Source: Antarcticibacterium flavum (GTDB lineage: Bacteria; Bacteroidota; Bacteroidia; Flavobacteriales; Flavobacteriaceae). From it: a stretch of DNA of 64,000 nt. Location: contig NZ_CP040812.1 in NCBI RefSeq assembly GCF_006159205.1, forward strand, positions 1,984,001 through 2,048,000. The letters are read 5' to 3'. This document shows, in pieces, positions 1 to 8,498 of the stretch (its first letter is position 1; every line of letters starts with the position of its first letter). The notes beneath the pieces are model-generated. The model saw nothing but the letters and a program-made list of their open reading frames with translations, was not told the origin of the DNA and made no database searches. Both the position numbers and the translations under genes were made by a program.

Positions 1-1
1 T

Positions 2-421
2 GCCGTTGTACTGCTATCCCTATATGTCAAACCATACGTGGAGGAGATCACCTCTCCCCAAAATGTCGATCACCTAATGGTTATTCAGCAGAATTTACCG
101 TTGTTGATCAGTGCCCTTATTCTTGTTTGGATCACCGCCGCTTTCCTTCGGGAAGTGATCTTTAGGGCATTCCTTATCAATACCCTGGATATCCTCCTGG
201 GCCGTAACCGCTGGTCCCCCTGGGCTGCCGTGGTTATAAGCTCCCTCATCTTCGGACTCATGCACGCCTGGCAGGGACTGGGAGGAATCATCCTCACAGG
301 GCTGGTAGGACTCGTCTTCGGCACCGCGTACCTGCTTAACAAAAGAAGGGTCTGGCCGTTGATTTTCGTTCATGGGTTGTTGGATACTATTGCGCTGGTG
401 TCGATCTATAATCTTGTGTAG
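2..421 (+). CDS. CPBP family intramembrane protease-like protein, 5' end outside window
   Basis: The reading frame is open from the first bases of the window, so the N-terminus is missing and about 139 residues are visible. Several hydrophobic membrane segments are present. The CPBP (CAAX-protease/bacteriocin-processing) signature can be followed: REVIFR stands where EExxxR is expected, then FGLMH for FxxxH, then a C-terminal His in VHGLLD. The first Glu of the EE pair is Arg here, so catalytic competence is uncertain. Family members cleave or bind membrane substrates in the inner membrane; the substrate here is unknown. The TAG stop codon (419-421) is the first triplet of a heptamer repeat array. 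Confidence 0.75.
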   Translation, partial: AVVLLSLYVKPYVEEITSPQNVDHLMVIQQNLPLLISALILVWITAAFLREVIFRAFLINTLDILLGRNRWSPWAAVVISSLIFGLMHAWQGLGGIILTGLVGLVFGTAYLLNKRRVWPLIFVHGLLDTIALVSIYNLV

Positions 422-899
422 TCTTTAGCCGTTAGTCGTTAGTCTTTAGAGGCTCTTCGTTGTGTTCTGTTTACCGTTTTCTGTTTTCTGTTGGCTCATC
501 TTGGGAAGTTCGATTCTCCTTTTTTCGAGAGTAATTTTTTGCTTAACCACGGAGTTTAAAATGAGTTAAAAAAGGAGTTTCACGGAGGAAAAAGGATTAT
601 GCGGATTTTAGCGGAATACGCGAAAAATGTAAGCCGCAGTGAGTTTTCCCCTCCTCCGGAGGGGTGCCCGAGGGGCGGGGTGGGCCGTCGCTAGTTCAGA
701 ATATATGGCTAGTTTTAAACAGTCAACCGGGAATGGAAAGAAGGACACATAGAATTATTTTTTGTTTCCCCTTTGGGTTTTAGGGGGCTCCGTCCAGACT
801 TTCCTCTCTCCTCTCTCCACTTTTTTTAACCGACAACCGATAACTGACAACAGACAACATCTCACTACTCAATTCTCAATACTAACTACTCACTACTCC
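422..899. repeat. Composite intergenic repeat region with heptamer arrays
   Basis: No gene is seen. From left to right there is a TAGTCTT/TAGTCGT heptamer array flush with the upstream stop codon, a TCTGTTT/ACCGTTT array (about 463-490), an ACGGAG-type module (about 541-600: CCACGGAGTT, GGAGTTTCACGGAGG), a GCGGATTTTAGCGGA module, a GC-rich tract, then CCGACAA/CCGATAA/CTGACAA and CTCACTA/CTCAATT heptamers (about 829-899) running into the stop codon of the M48 gene. The same modules recur in other intergenic regions of this window. Confidence 0.75.
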
Positions 900-1856
900 C
901 TAGAATTGTTCCAAAAACTCAATTCTCTTCTCAATTGGGGGATGCGTGGAAAAAAGTCCTCCCAGTCCGCCGAAGAGGCCGGCTGATGTGTCTTTGGGGG
1001 TGTTTTCTATGAACATTTGTTGTACCTCCTCGCTCCTCACTTTTACGTGGTGGTTGGGTGCGATCTTTTTTAAAGCAGAGGCAAGCGCCCAGGGTTTCCG
1101 GGTCATTTCAGCAGCACCGCTATCGGCCATATATTCCCGTTTTCGGCTTAGGGCAAATTTGAAGAGCATCGAGATAAAATAGGCGATAAAGGAAACTATC
1201 AGGATCACGATCATAAGCTGTCCGCCGCCGCTATCCTTTCCTCTTCTTCGGCTACCGCCAATATTTCCGTAGAGAAAACTTCGAAAAGCCACCTGCACCA
1301 CAAAGGCGAAGATCCCCACGAATACTATGGTGACTACCAGCAGGCGCACATCCTTGTTGCGTATATGCATCAGCTCGTGGGCGATCACCCCTTCCAGCTC
1401 ATCGTCATCCAGCTTTTCAATGAGACCACGGGTGAGGGTCACGGTGTAGTCCTTTTCCTTGAGTCCGCTGGCAAACGCGTTGAGGGCATCGCTTTCAATG
1501 ATGCGCACCGCGGGCATCTTCATCCCCACGCTCATACAAAGGTTCTCCACCAGGTTATAGACCCGCATATTCTCCTTCCGCTCCAGGGGTTTGGATTTGG
1601 TGGCCATGGAGATCATTTTCCCATGGGCAAAATAGGCGATGAGGAACCAAATGAGGACTACTGTAAGTACGAAAGGGATTGCCTGCAGGAAAACATCAAA
1701 AGCGTATTCCGGTGAAAAATTCCCGTATTCATCCACACTGGTAAAAAACACCACGGCATAGACCGCCGCCAGGATAAGCAACGGAAATGCGATAAGGAGC
1801 AGGATAGATTTCCTGTTATTCCTTTTGATCTGGGTGTGGATCCCTACAAAAGCCAC
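900..1856 (-). CDS. M48 family membrane metalloprotease (HtpX-like)
   Basis: 318 residues. Two N-terminal membrane segments (about 17-38 and 58-77) are followed by the M48 catalytic core: HELMH at 160-164 gives the two zinc His and the catalytic Glu, and the third ligand Glu is in REYMADSGA near 241. Two further membrane segments lie at about 172-190 and 215-235. HtpX-type enzymes degrade misfolded membrane proteins with the active site facing the cytoplasm. The gene lies 3 bp after lemA on the same strand, and LemA/M48 pairs are common in Bacteroidota, so co-transcription is likely. The stop codon is TAG and is directly followed by a TAG/TGA-rich heptamer array. The name htpX is not given because several M48 paralogues share this layout. 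Confidence 0.9.
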   Translation of the reverse strand: MAFVGIHTQIKRNNRKSILLLIAFPLLILAAVYAVVFFTSVDEYGNFSPEYAFDVFLQAIPFVLTVVLIWFLIAYFAHGKMISMATKSKPLERKENMRVYNLVENLCMSVGMKMPAVRIIESDALNAFASGLKEKDYTVTLTRGLIEKLDDDELEGVIAHELMHIRNKDVRLLVVTIVFVGIFAFVVQVAFRSFLYGNIGGSRRRGKDSGGGQLMIVILIVSFIAYFISMLFKFALSRKREYMADSGAAEMTRKPWALASALKKIAPNHHVKVRSEEVQQMFIENTPKDTSAGLFGGLGGLFSTHPPIEKRIEFLEQF

Positions 1857-1859
1857 TGT

Positions 1860-2420
1860 TTAGAATTTGATCTCTGGCGCAACATCCATACGCTCCCTTC
1901 CTGCAGCACCAAGGTCAAACATAGGCTGGGTAGTAAAGCCGAACATCCCTGCGAATATATTATTCGGAAATTTTTGAATAGCGATATTAAGCTCTTTGGT
2001 AGCACTGTTGAAGTAGCGTCTCACAGCAGCCAGTTTATTTTCAATATCGGCTATTTCCTTCTGAAGGTGCATAAAATTCTGACTCGCCTTCAGGTCCGGA
2101 TAAGCTTCCACCTGCACATTAAGTCCCTGCAGCGCTGAAGTAAGCTCTCTCTCCGCCTCGATCTTCTCATTGATCCCGGTAGCGTTGATAGCCTTTTGAC
2201 GTGCCTGGGTAACAGACTCCAGCGTTCCACGCTCGTGTTCCATATATCCCTTCACCGCTCCAAGCAGCTGCGGAATTAAATCGTGACGTTGCTTAAGCTG
2301 CACATCGATATCTGCAAACGCATTTTCCCGGTTGTTCTTCAGGCTTACCAGGTTGTTGTAAATAGACACACCCCAAATCACGAGGATGACGAGGATTCCA
2401 ATGATGATGTATATTGCCAT
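1860..2420 (-). CDS. lemA: LemA family protein
   Basis: 186 residues with one N-terminal membrane anchor (about 3-22), followed by a mostly helical body with the LemA signature: NNLVSLKNNRENAFADIDVQ, then LIPQLLGAVKGYMEHE, and a C-terminal NNIFAGMFGF segment. LemA proteins are anchored in the inner membrane with a helical domain; the biochemical role is unknown. The gene sits immediately upstream of the M48 protease, suggesting a shared envelope-quality role (inference from context). A heptamer repeat array begins about 40 bp upstream of the start. Confidence 0.92.
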   Translation of the reverse strand: MAIYIIIGILVILVIWGVSIYNNLVSLKNNRENAFADIDVQLKQRHDLIPQLLGAVKGYMEHERGTLESVTQARQKAINATGINEKIEAERELTSALQGLNVQVEAYPDLKASQNFMHLQKEIADIENKLAAVRRYFNSATKELNIAIQKFPNNIFAGMFGFTTQPMFDLGAAGRERMDVAPEIKF

Positions 2421-2906
2421 GTTTTTGGTTTTTGTTCTGTAATTGTAAATATAGTTATTTAGTTGTTAGTCTTTAGTCGTTAGTCGTTAGAAAGTGCCTG
2501 CGTCGTTTGACGTTTGGTGTTTGTTGTTTGGTGTTTGTTGTTGGGTTTTTCTGCGGAGGATGATTTTCATTTTTTCGAGGGTATTTTTTTGCTTAAACAC
2601 AGAGTTTAAATGGAGTTGAAAAAAGGAGTTTCACGGAGGAAAAAGGATTACGCGGAGGAAAAGGGATTACGCGGATTTTAGCGGATTACGCGGAGTAAAA
2701 GTCTTGGAGCGAAGCGGTCTTGATTCTTGATTCTAGTAACAAGCGTCTTTTTAAACGGCTCCCCTCCTTTTTTCAATCCCGATATGGATCGGGAGGGTGG
2801 ACAGCTTCGCTGGACGGGGTGGTCCCGTGGCGGGTTCGAGTTGACTCGCAGTTCTAACAGCCAACCGGTAATTTAAAACCAGGAATAACGTAGTGAGTTT
2901 TTAAAT
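2421..2906. repeat. Composite intergenic repeat region
   Basis: No gene is seen. It holds TAGTCTT/TAGTCGT heptamers (about 2463-2490), a TTTGGTG/TTTGTTG heptamer array (about 2507-2545), two ACGGAG-type modules with GCGGATTTTAGCGGATTACG (2590-2700), and a GC-rich inverted tract (CCCCTCC ... GATATGGATCGGGAGGG ... GGGGTGG, about 2760-2825) that recurs in reverse at about 28108-28170. Confidence 0.7.
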
Positions 2907-5882
2907 TTAATAAAGCCTCTCTTCCAAAGCACTTTTCCATACTACAAACCCTTTTCGTTCATCAGAATAATCATGTACTATCCGGCTAAAATTATTTTTA
3001 GAAGTTTGCAGGAAATATTGTCTCCCTTTGTTTCGTATAATATTTAAATCTTCATCAACGAGAATTAAGTTATCTTTTAAATCTCCCGTTTTTTTGTCCA
3101 GATGCCAAAGGTAGGTAGCTTCTTCAGTATCCAGGGTTTCTAAAACTAAATGATATGCGTCTCTACCTGAAAGCAGGAAAACAAAAGAGAAAGGTTGCAA
3201 TACAAAACGAATCCTAAGAATGTCACTCTCGTGTTTAGAAGCCAGATATTGGATTTGGCGGAAGTGTTTTAGGTGTTTATTCTTCAAAAGCTCATTCAGA
3301 AGCTCTTCTTCGGATTTATATAACGGAAAATTCTGTTCCTGTAAACTCTCTAAATCCAATAAGTTATTATCCGTTTCAGAGGAATGTGCTTTTCCTAAAA
3401 TATCTTTTTGCACAAACCGAAACCTGACACTTTCAATTAGCTCCTGATTAATTTTTTCTAGGTCATGGGAGTATGCAGATTGTGCCACCAACACCTTATT
3501 TTCAAATTCTGCATATATTTCGACCTCGATATATTTTGATTTGAGCGCCTTGGAAAAATAGGTTTTTAAGACTTCGAACTCCGGTCTTAAATCCTCATTT
3601 TCTATTTCAAATTCAAGTGTCTCAATGTCTGAAGTCCCGTACTTAAAAGCAGCCGCTCCATATCGAAAATCAAGATCCGAAATTGGCACTTTTATTTTTT
3701 TGTCGATGGTTAAAATTTGAGAAGTTGATGTCTTCATTTCTTCATCAAACAAGGTAGCTTGCTTATCGAAGTGTCTGTAATGCCTATTCCTTTTTAGAAA
3801 AAGCCGATTGAGATAATCAATTTTATAATCATGATAATCATATATGACAGGAGTCTTCTCTGAACGTTGTACCCTCCCAATATACTGGACCAGTTTACCC
3901 TTAAAGGAAAAAGGATATGCAAGGAAAAGACAGGAAGCATTTTGCAAATCGCTACCCTCACCAAAAAACTGTCCGGTGGTAATTAAAACCTGATAATTCC
4001 CTTCTTGTAATAATTTCCATTTTAAATTTCGGTTTGCCTCCGTATCCTCTCCACTCAGTGTTATAGATTCAAAAGATTGTTTAAGATATTGATTTAAAGA
4101 ATCTATATGTTCCTTGCGTTCTGTTATAATTACTACTTTTTTACCAAGTCTAAGTTCTGCTTCTACGTCCTTTAGGATTAAACTATTTCTAGAAGAATCA
4201 TGTATAAGAATTTTTGATAGAGTCTCGAAGGAATCAGTTTTAGAATTGAAAGGAATATCAAGGGAAGTTTTCCTAATCACAATTCGGGGTCGTTTGTATT
4301 CCTCTATATCCTGAGGTTTAATTTCTGCAATTTTCTCACCTAAATAAGCGAACAGTAACTTTTCATCATTTCCTTTACGAAAGGGAGTAGCAGTCAGCCC
4401 ATATTGATAATATGAACAGAATTTTGATATTGTCTTTCTATAAGTTTGGGCAGGAATGTGATGACACTCATCAATAATTATGGTGCCAAAAGATTGGGTA
4501 AAAGTTGCGGTTTGTTGTTTGTCAATGTATTTCCCCAAACTCTGTATCATAGCAACGCTAATCTTTTTGCCAGCTTTTGCCTTGCCCTGGCCTATCTTCC
4601 CAATTTCATTTTTAGGAATACCAAGAAAAGCCTGAATACTTTCAATCCACTGCTCCATTAATTGTTTCCTGTGCACAATGATAAGGGCCGGTTGTTGTTT
4701 AGAAGCAATTATCTTAAGAGCCATAACAGTTTTTCCTGAACCCGGAGGAGCTGAGATTATTCCAAAATCCTTTCTGGAAGAAACTTCAATCGCGAGGTTT
4801 TGGTGTGATCGAAGAGGCACTTCCCAAATGAAATCAACCGGCGCTAATTTTTTCCGGTAATCGTGAAAATCATAATTTATCTCCTGTTCCTTACAAAACC
4901 TGATCAATTTTCCGGCAAACCCTCTCGGTATGACTATTTCCTCTTCTGTAACATCGATACAACTGATGTAGGCTTGTGTTCCCCAGGTATTTTTACCCGC
5001 TTCCTTTTTAATGAAAAATTCAGAATTTGAAAAATTGAGTTCTTCCTTTAAAAAATTAATTAAACTGGAATTTATTCCAGCTCTGTTTAAATGAAGAGCA
5101 TTGCTCAGGCTTATTTGAAGTTTTCCTGAACTATTTTTTTTAATTGTACTATCTGTAGAGGTGCTAAGACCTAAAGAGTCATATAAGGTATCCAGGTGGT
5201 CAACCGGTGTCTTTTGAATTGCGGATAAAAATTTATTCTGATCTGGATAAGGTTTTAGGTCTTCAGTTGAAGGATCAACAAAACAACTATGACCATTTTC
5301 AACTGCAGGTTTATAAAAAGGTAATGCGATAAGATTGCCAAAACCTTTACCGGAAAGATAATCTTGATTTGGAAATAATCGGTCAAAGCTGGAGTTCTTA
5401 TCCAACACAGAAAACAAGCCGGCCAACTCCATTAATTTAAGCAGAATCCTCCTACTTTTAAATGCCTGATATGGTTGGTCGAAAAATATCCATACATGTC
5501 CCCCGTTACCAGATCGTGACCTTTCTAAATATGCAGAAATTCCATATTCATTACAAACTTCAATTAATTTCTGACATTCCTCAATCCAATTCTGCTTATC
5601 AAAATCGGCAGCTATAAACCAGGAGGTATTGTCCTTCAACAATGGATAGATTCCTACCAATTGTTGGCCACTTAAATGCTTTTGAATTTGGAGATCATTT
5701 AAGGGGAGGTGTGCTTTATCTTTATAATCCTTAAAAGATCCTCCCTTCATTTTATGTAACCGATACATATAAGGGTCATAGCGATATGCCGGCATATAAC
5801 CACTTTTCTTTCCTTTCTGCCAATGAACAGCAAACACATCGGTTCTCCCTTTAAATAATGAAGTTATATTATTTATATTCAT
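2907..5882 (-). CDS. Primase-helicase conflict protein (archaeo-eukaryotic primase domain plus SF2 helicase)
   Basis: 991 residues. An N-terminal primase-type domain (about 20-200) shows the metal-binding pair DFD at 93-95, SGNGGHVWIF around 124-133 with the His expected in primases, and FDRLFPNQD near 166-174. It resembles the AEP domain named for TOTE conflict systems. An SF2 helicase follows: Walker A APPGSGKT 378-385, DECHH 471-475, TATP 497-500 and QYIGRVQRS 666-674. About 280 C-terminal residues match nothing I recognise. Such proteins are thought to act on invading DNA; that role here is inference. The gene follows a HigA-like regulator by 23 bp and is probably co-transcribed with it. 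Base composition is more AT-rich than the backbone, consistent with transfer. Confidence 0.82.
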   Translation of the reverse strand: MNINNITSLFKGRTDVFAVHWQKGKKSGYMPAYRYDPYMYRLHKMKGGSFKDYKDKAHLPLNDLQIQKHLSGQQLVGIYPLLKDNTSWFIAADFDKQNWIEECQKLIEVCNEYGISAYLERSRSGNGGHVWIFFDQPYQAFKSRRILLKLMELAGLFSVLDKNSSFDRLFPNQDYLSGKGFGNLIALPFYKPAVENGHSCFVDPSTEDLKPYPDQNKFLSAIQKTPVDHLDTLYDSLGLSTSTDSTIKKNSSGKLQISLSNALHLNRAGINSSLINFLKEELNFSNSEFFIKKEAGKNTWGTQAYISCIDVTEEEIVIPRGFAGKLIRFCKEQEINYDFHDYRKKLAPVDFIWEVPLRSHQNLAIEVSSRKDFGIISAPPGSGKTVMALKIIASKQQPALIIVHRKQLMEQWIESIQAFLGIPKNEIGKIGQGKAKAGKKISVAMIQSLGKYIDKQQTATFTQSFGTIIIDECHHIPAQTYRKTISKFCSYYQYGLTATPFRKGNDEKLLFAYLGEKIAEIKPQDIEEYKRPRIVIRKTSLDIPFNSKTDSFETLSKILIHDSSRNSLILKDVEAELRLGKKVVIITERKEHIDSLNQYLKQSFESITLSGEDTEANRNLKWKLLQEGNYQVLITTGQFFGEGSDLQNASCLFLAYPFSFKGKLVQYIGRVQRSEKTPVIYDYHDYKIDYLNRLFLKRNRHYRHFDKQATLFDEEMKTSTSQILTIDKKIKVPISDLDFRYGAAAFKYGTSDIETLEFEIENEDLRPEFEVLKTYFSKALKSKYIEVEIYAEFENKVLVAQSAYSHDLEKINQELIESVRFRFVQKDILGKAHSSETDNNLLDLESLQEQNFPLYKSEEELLNELLKNKHLKHFRQIQYLASKHESDILRIRFVLQPFSFVFLLSGRDAYHLVLETLDTEEATYLWHLDKKTGDLKDNLILVDEDLNIIRNKGRQYFLQTSKNNFSRIVHDYSDERKGFVVWKSALEERLY

Positions 5883-5905
5883 TGACTATTGTAATAGGCG
5901 CATCC

Positions 5906-6391
5906 CTATTTTTTAAATGAAACTGAAAAAGGTTTTCGGGTATCTTCTCCAAGCGCCGCATCTACTTTCTCCTTCCCATAAAAACGAGTGATTTCTTCCT
6001 TCTCAATTCCGTTTCCCCGTTCATACACTCTACTAATAACTGCCTTACTTTTTTCCTGCCAGTTGATCTTATTAAAATCGGTATCCCAGAATAAGGCCTT
6101 TCTTAGTTTTGAAAGATCAGGCGTTTCCTGAACCTGCTTTTCTTTCTCTTTCTGTATATCATAATAGGTCTGTAAAATTGCCATTGCACCCTCTTCCAAA
6201 CCCAGTTTTTCCTCGATTTTCAGGGCAAGGGCAGTATTAAGATTTCTTTTTCCTTTAGTAATTGCATTTAAGGTTTGCGGATGTTCATTAATAGACAAAG
6301 CAAAAGGGCGTTGCTTTAATGAACGCTTATCCAGTTCACGTTTTAAAACTTTCCCAGGGTGTATGCCTTTGTAATTTAAAAAGTTATCCAT
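5906..6391 (-). CDS. HigA-like HTH regulator with C-terminal extension
   Basis: 161 residues. Residues 1-75 are a HigA-type helix-turn-helix (YKGIHPGKVLKRELDKR, then the HTH, NAITKGKRNLNTALALKIEE). A charged linker (about 80-95) leads to a C-terminal segment, ALFWDTDFNKINW ... RVYERGN ... ITRFYG, like the DUF6922-type tail of some antitoxins. Instead of a small toxin it precedes the primase-helicase, so it probably represses that operon. A perfect 22-bp palindrome covers its promoter, fitting autoregulation. The -7 box to ATG distance is only 4 nt, so the transcript may be nearly leaderless. Confidence 0.8.
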   Translation of the reverse strand: MDNFLNYKGIHPGKVLKRELDKRSLKQRPFALSINEHPQTLNAITKGKRNLNTALALKIEEKLGLEEGAMAILQTYYDIQKEKEKQVQETPDLSKLRKALFWDTDFNKINWQEKSKAVISRVYERGNGIEKEEITRFYGKEKVDAALGEDTRKPFSVSFKK

Positions 6392-6398
6392 AACACAA

Positions 6399-6420
6399 AC
6401 ATAAACAAATTTGTTTATGT
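6399..6420 (-). promoter_or_regulatory. 22-bp perfect palindrome over the promoter of the HigA-like/primase-helicase operon
   Basis: Half-site ACATAAACAAA is followed directly by its exact complement TTTGTTTATGT. On the minus strand the palindrome runs into TATGTTTG, a match to the Bacteroidota -7 box TAnnTTTG, 4 nt before the ATG at 6391. The overlap suggests an operator at which the HigA-like protein blocks RNA polymerase (inference). Confidence 0.7.
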
Positions 6421-6474
6421 TTAAATTATTTTGAAAGCTGGAAAAAACAAACTCTGTTATTAGTCCGAATCAAA

Positions 6475-6506
6475 TTTGGGATTTGTTACCTTTTTAGGTA
6501 ACTTTG
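6475..6506 (+). promoter_or_regulatory. Promoter and operator of higBA
   Basis: TTTG at 6475-6478 and TAACTTTG at 6499-6506, 20 bp apart, match the Bacteroidota sigma consensus (TTTG-N19/20-TAnnTTTG). An inverted repeat GTTACC-N6-GGTAAC (6485-6502) fills the spacer and overlaps the -7 box, the expected place for an antitoxin operator. Confidence 0.65.
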
Positions 6507-6530
6507 GTATGCGTTAAATGGTAATAAGGA

Positions 6531-6872
6531 TTGGAAGAATTTAATAGGCAGATAGGGTTTTACGAAAATCATTTCAGGGATTTTTACAAAAAACAGTCTC
6601 TTGCAGTTCAAAAGAAAATTGACTGGACTCTTTTGCTAATTAAAACTACAAGAATAGTCCCTGAAAAATTTCTTAAACACCTGTCTAATACCGACGGAAT
6701 TTGGGAAGTACGGATATCCGCCGGAAATGGGATTTTTCGAATCTTCTGTTTCTTTGATGAAGGAAATTTAATAATCCTGTTGAGCGGATTTCAAAAAAAG
6801 ACACAGAAAACCCCATTAAAGGAAATTAAAAAAGCAGAACGGTTAAAAAAAGAGTACTATGAAAACAGATAA
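6531..6872 (+). CDS. higB: HigB/RelE-type toxin (Gp49-like family)
   Basis: 113 residues of the RelE/HigB mRNA-interferase fold: an N-terminal helical part, then IWEVRISAGNGIFRIFCFFD with the conserved beta-strand arginines, LLSGFQKKTQKTP, and a basic C-terminal helix. Members cut mRNA on the ribosome when not bound by antitoxin. The start is TTG at 6531; an in-frame TAA lies 6 nt upstream and no ATG follows in the first 30 codons. It overlaps the antitoxin gene by 14 bp in the toxin-first order typical of higBA. A clear promoter-operator lies 25-56 bp upstream. Confidence 0.85.
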   Translation: MEEFNRQIGFYENHFRDFYKKQSLAVQKKIDWTLLLIKTTRIVPEKFLKHLSNTDGIWEVRISAGNGIFRIFCFFDEGNLIILLSGFQKKTQKTPLKEIKKAERLKKEYYENR

Positions 6873-7161
6873 GCGAATCACATCATTTGATGATCATTTG
6901 GACGAGCAGTATGGCAAAAGTGGAACAGCATCACGCGAGAAATTCCAGGAAGAATTTGAAACTTTTAAGATAGGGGTATTGATACAGGAGGCCAGAAAGA
7001 AACAGCAGATGACACAACAAGAGCTTGCAGATAAAGTTGGAACAACCAAAACCTACATTTCCCGAATTGAAAATAACGCCAGCGATATAAGACTTTCCAC
7101 ACTTATGAGAATAATTCGCGATGGACTTGGGGGAAGTTTAAAATTATCACTGGACGTCTAA
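6859..7161 (+). CDS. higA: HigA antitoxin, XRE-type HTH
   Basis: 100 residues. The N-terminal half (1-45) should be the toxin-binding part; the C-terminal half is an XRE helix-turn-helix (about 47-90: IQEARKKQQMTQQELADKVG, TKTYISRIENNASDIRLSTL). It neutralises HigB and represses the operon from the upstream inverted repeat. It overlaps higB by 14 bp. Its stop codon TAA runs directly into a TTTACCG/TTTTCTG-type heptamer array. Confidence 0.88.
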   Translation: MKTDKRITSFDDHLDEQYGKSGTASREKFQEEFETFKIGVLIQEARKKQQMTQQELADKVGTTKTYISRIENNASDIRLSTLMRIIRDGLGGSLKLSLDV

Positions 7162-7751
7162 CTGTTCCTGTTTACCGCTAACCGTTTTCTGTTGAATAAT
7201 ACCGTGGAAGAGTAATTATCATTGCTTCGAGACTATTTTTTTGTTTAACCACGGAGTTTAAAATGAGTTGAAAAAGGAGTTTCACGGAGGTAAAAAATTA
7301 CGCGGATTTTAGCGGATTACGCGGAAACCTTAAGGTACAGCGATTCCTTTTTTTGTTCCCCCTTTGGGGGCTAGGGGGCTGCCGGGGTGGTCCCGTGGCG
7401 GGTTCATATTAACAAGTAATTGATGACAGTCAACCGGGGATTTAAGAACGGAGAAAAATATAATCAGATCAAAGTTCTAATTCCAATCGCGGTCCTGTAG
7501 TTTTTTGGTTTTTCCCTGACCCTAAAGGGAACCCAAAAAACTACAGAGAAAGATTTGGGATAAAAAGTCTAGCAAAACAGCCAGGCAGACGCAGCCAGAG
7601 AAAACAAGAATCAAGAAATTCCAAAAACCAAATTCCATAATTCGGATTAACGAATTAACCACCCTCAAACGGAAAACAGAAAACGGAAAACGGAAAACGG
7701 TAAACGGAAAACCCCGCAGGCCACTAACGACTAAAGACTAACGACTAACGA
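7162..7751. repeat. Composite intergenic repeat region between higA and the LVIVD lipoproteins
   Basis: No gene is seen. It contains TGTTTAC/CGTTTTC heptamers right after higA, an ACGGAG-type module and GCGGATTTTAGCGGATTACGCGG-like text (about 7245-7325), a GC-rich tract (7356-7400), a long hairpin (7495-7546), then CGGAAAA/CAGAAAA/CGGTAAA heptamers (about 7668-7712), the box CCCCGCAGGCC, and ACTAACG/ACTAAAG heptamers (7722-7754) that end in the stop codon of the next minus-strand gene. Confidence 0.75.
7495..7546. repeat. Nested 14-bp hairpin
   Basis: Arms CTGTAGTTTTTTGG and CCAAAAAACTACAG pair perfectly over 14 bp. The 24-nt loop holds a second inverted repeat (TTCCCT ... AGGGAA). There is no T-run outside the stem, so it looks more like a cruciform or small palindromic element than an ordinary terminator. 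Confidence 0.7.
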
Positions 7752-8492
7752 CTAAAATTGAATACTACTCCTAAAAACAACCTCCCCCATATCATCCGGA
7801 TTTAACCGGTACTGACTCAAAGACTCCTCCCCTATTATGAACAGGTCATCATTGCGAATTATAAGGTCAAAAGCATCCTGTTCTATTCCTCCAATAAGAT
7901 CTGGCTTTGCAGGGTTGGTGACATCAAAGATACGCACCACCCCAAGGTCTGTTACTAAAAGGTGATTTTGGTATAATCCAAGACCAATTGGCCGGTCCAT
8001 GGTGATGGTGGCCAGTAATTCCGGCCTCATGAGATCCCGGGTATCATATACTTCCAGCTGATTTATATTTCCTTCGCAAGAGGCATTCGTGTGCAGGGTG
8101 ACATAGGTATAATCTCCCGAAGAAACTACGGGGTCGCAACTTCGCGCATGCTGCACTTCAGATAGCTGAAGGGGAAATTTAGGATCGGAGATATCAAAGA
8201 TGAACATTCCCAGCCGGCTTCCCACAAATAGGTAATCATCCAGGGAATAGAGCGTTTCTATATCAAAACCAATATATTTTTCTCCCACAAAAGCAGGCTG
8301 TTCGGGATCGATGATATTAAAGATTCGGAGGGATTGATCATCCACCGTGTACAAATAGTCCCCAACAAGAGAGAACCGGGCAAGGGAGCCGCCGCTGCCA
8401 TCTCCAGAATTGTAACCGGGGGAAATATTGTCTCCACTGCATCCTGCAAGCATCAGTGCTACAGAAAAATAAAAATTACCAATCTTTCTCAT
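7752..8492 (-). CDS. LVIVD repeat-containing lipoprotein
   Basis: 246 residues. The signal peptide ends in a lipobox (LAGC, Cys 18). The rest is built of about four to five LVIVD-type beta-propeller repeats with the pattern DYLYTVDDQSLRIFNIIDP, YLFVGSRLGMFIFDISDP, LEVYDTRDLMRP and VRIFDVTNPAKP. Such proteins sit on the outer or cell surface and probably bind proteins or glycans; no enzyme motif is seen. The start is 6 bp after the end of a second LVIVD-like lipoprotein gene, so the two form an operon. The TAG stop (7752-7754) lies inside the TAGTCGT heptamer array. Confidence 0.8.
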   Translation of the reverse strand: MRKIGNFYFSVALMLAGCSGDNISPGYNSGDGSGGSLARFSLVGDYLYTVDDQSLRIFNIIDPEQPAFVGEKYIGFDIETLYSLDDYLFVGSRLGMFIFDISDPKFPLQLSEVQHARSCDPVVSSGDYTYVTLHTNASCEGNINQLEVYDTRDLMRPELLATITMDRPIGLGLYQNHLLVTDLGVVRIFDVTNPAKPDLIGGIEQDAFDLIIRNDDLFIIGEESLSQYRLNPDDMGEVVFRSSIQF

Positions 8493-8498
8493 GTTGTC

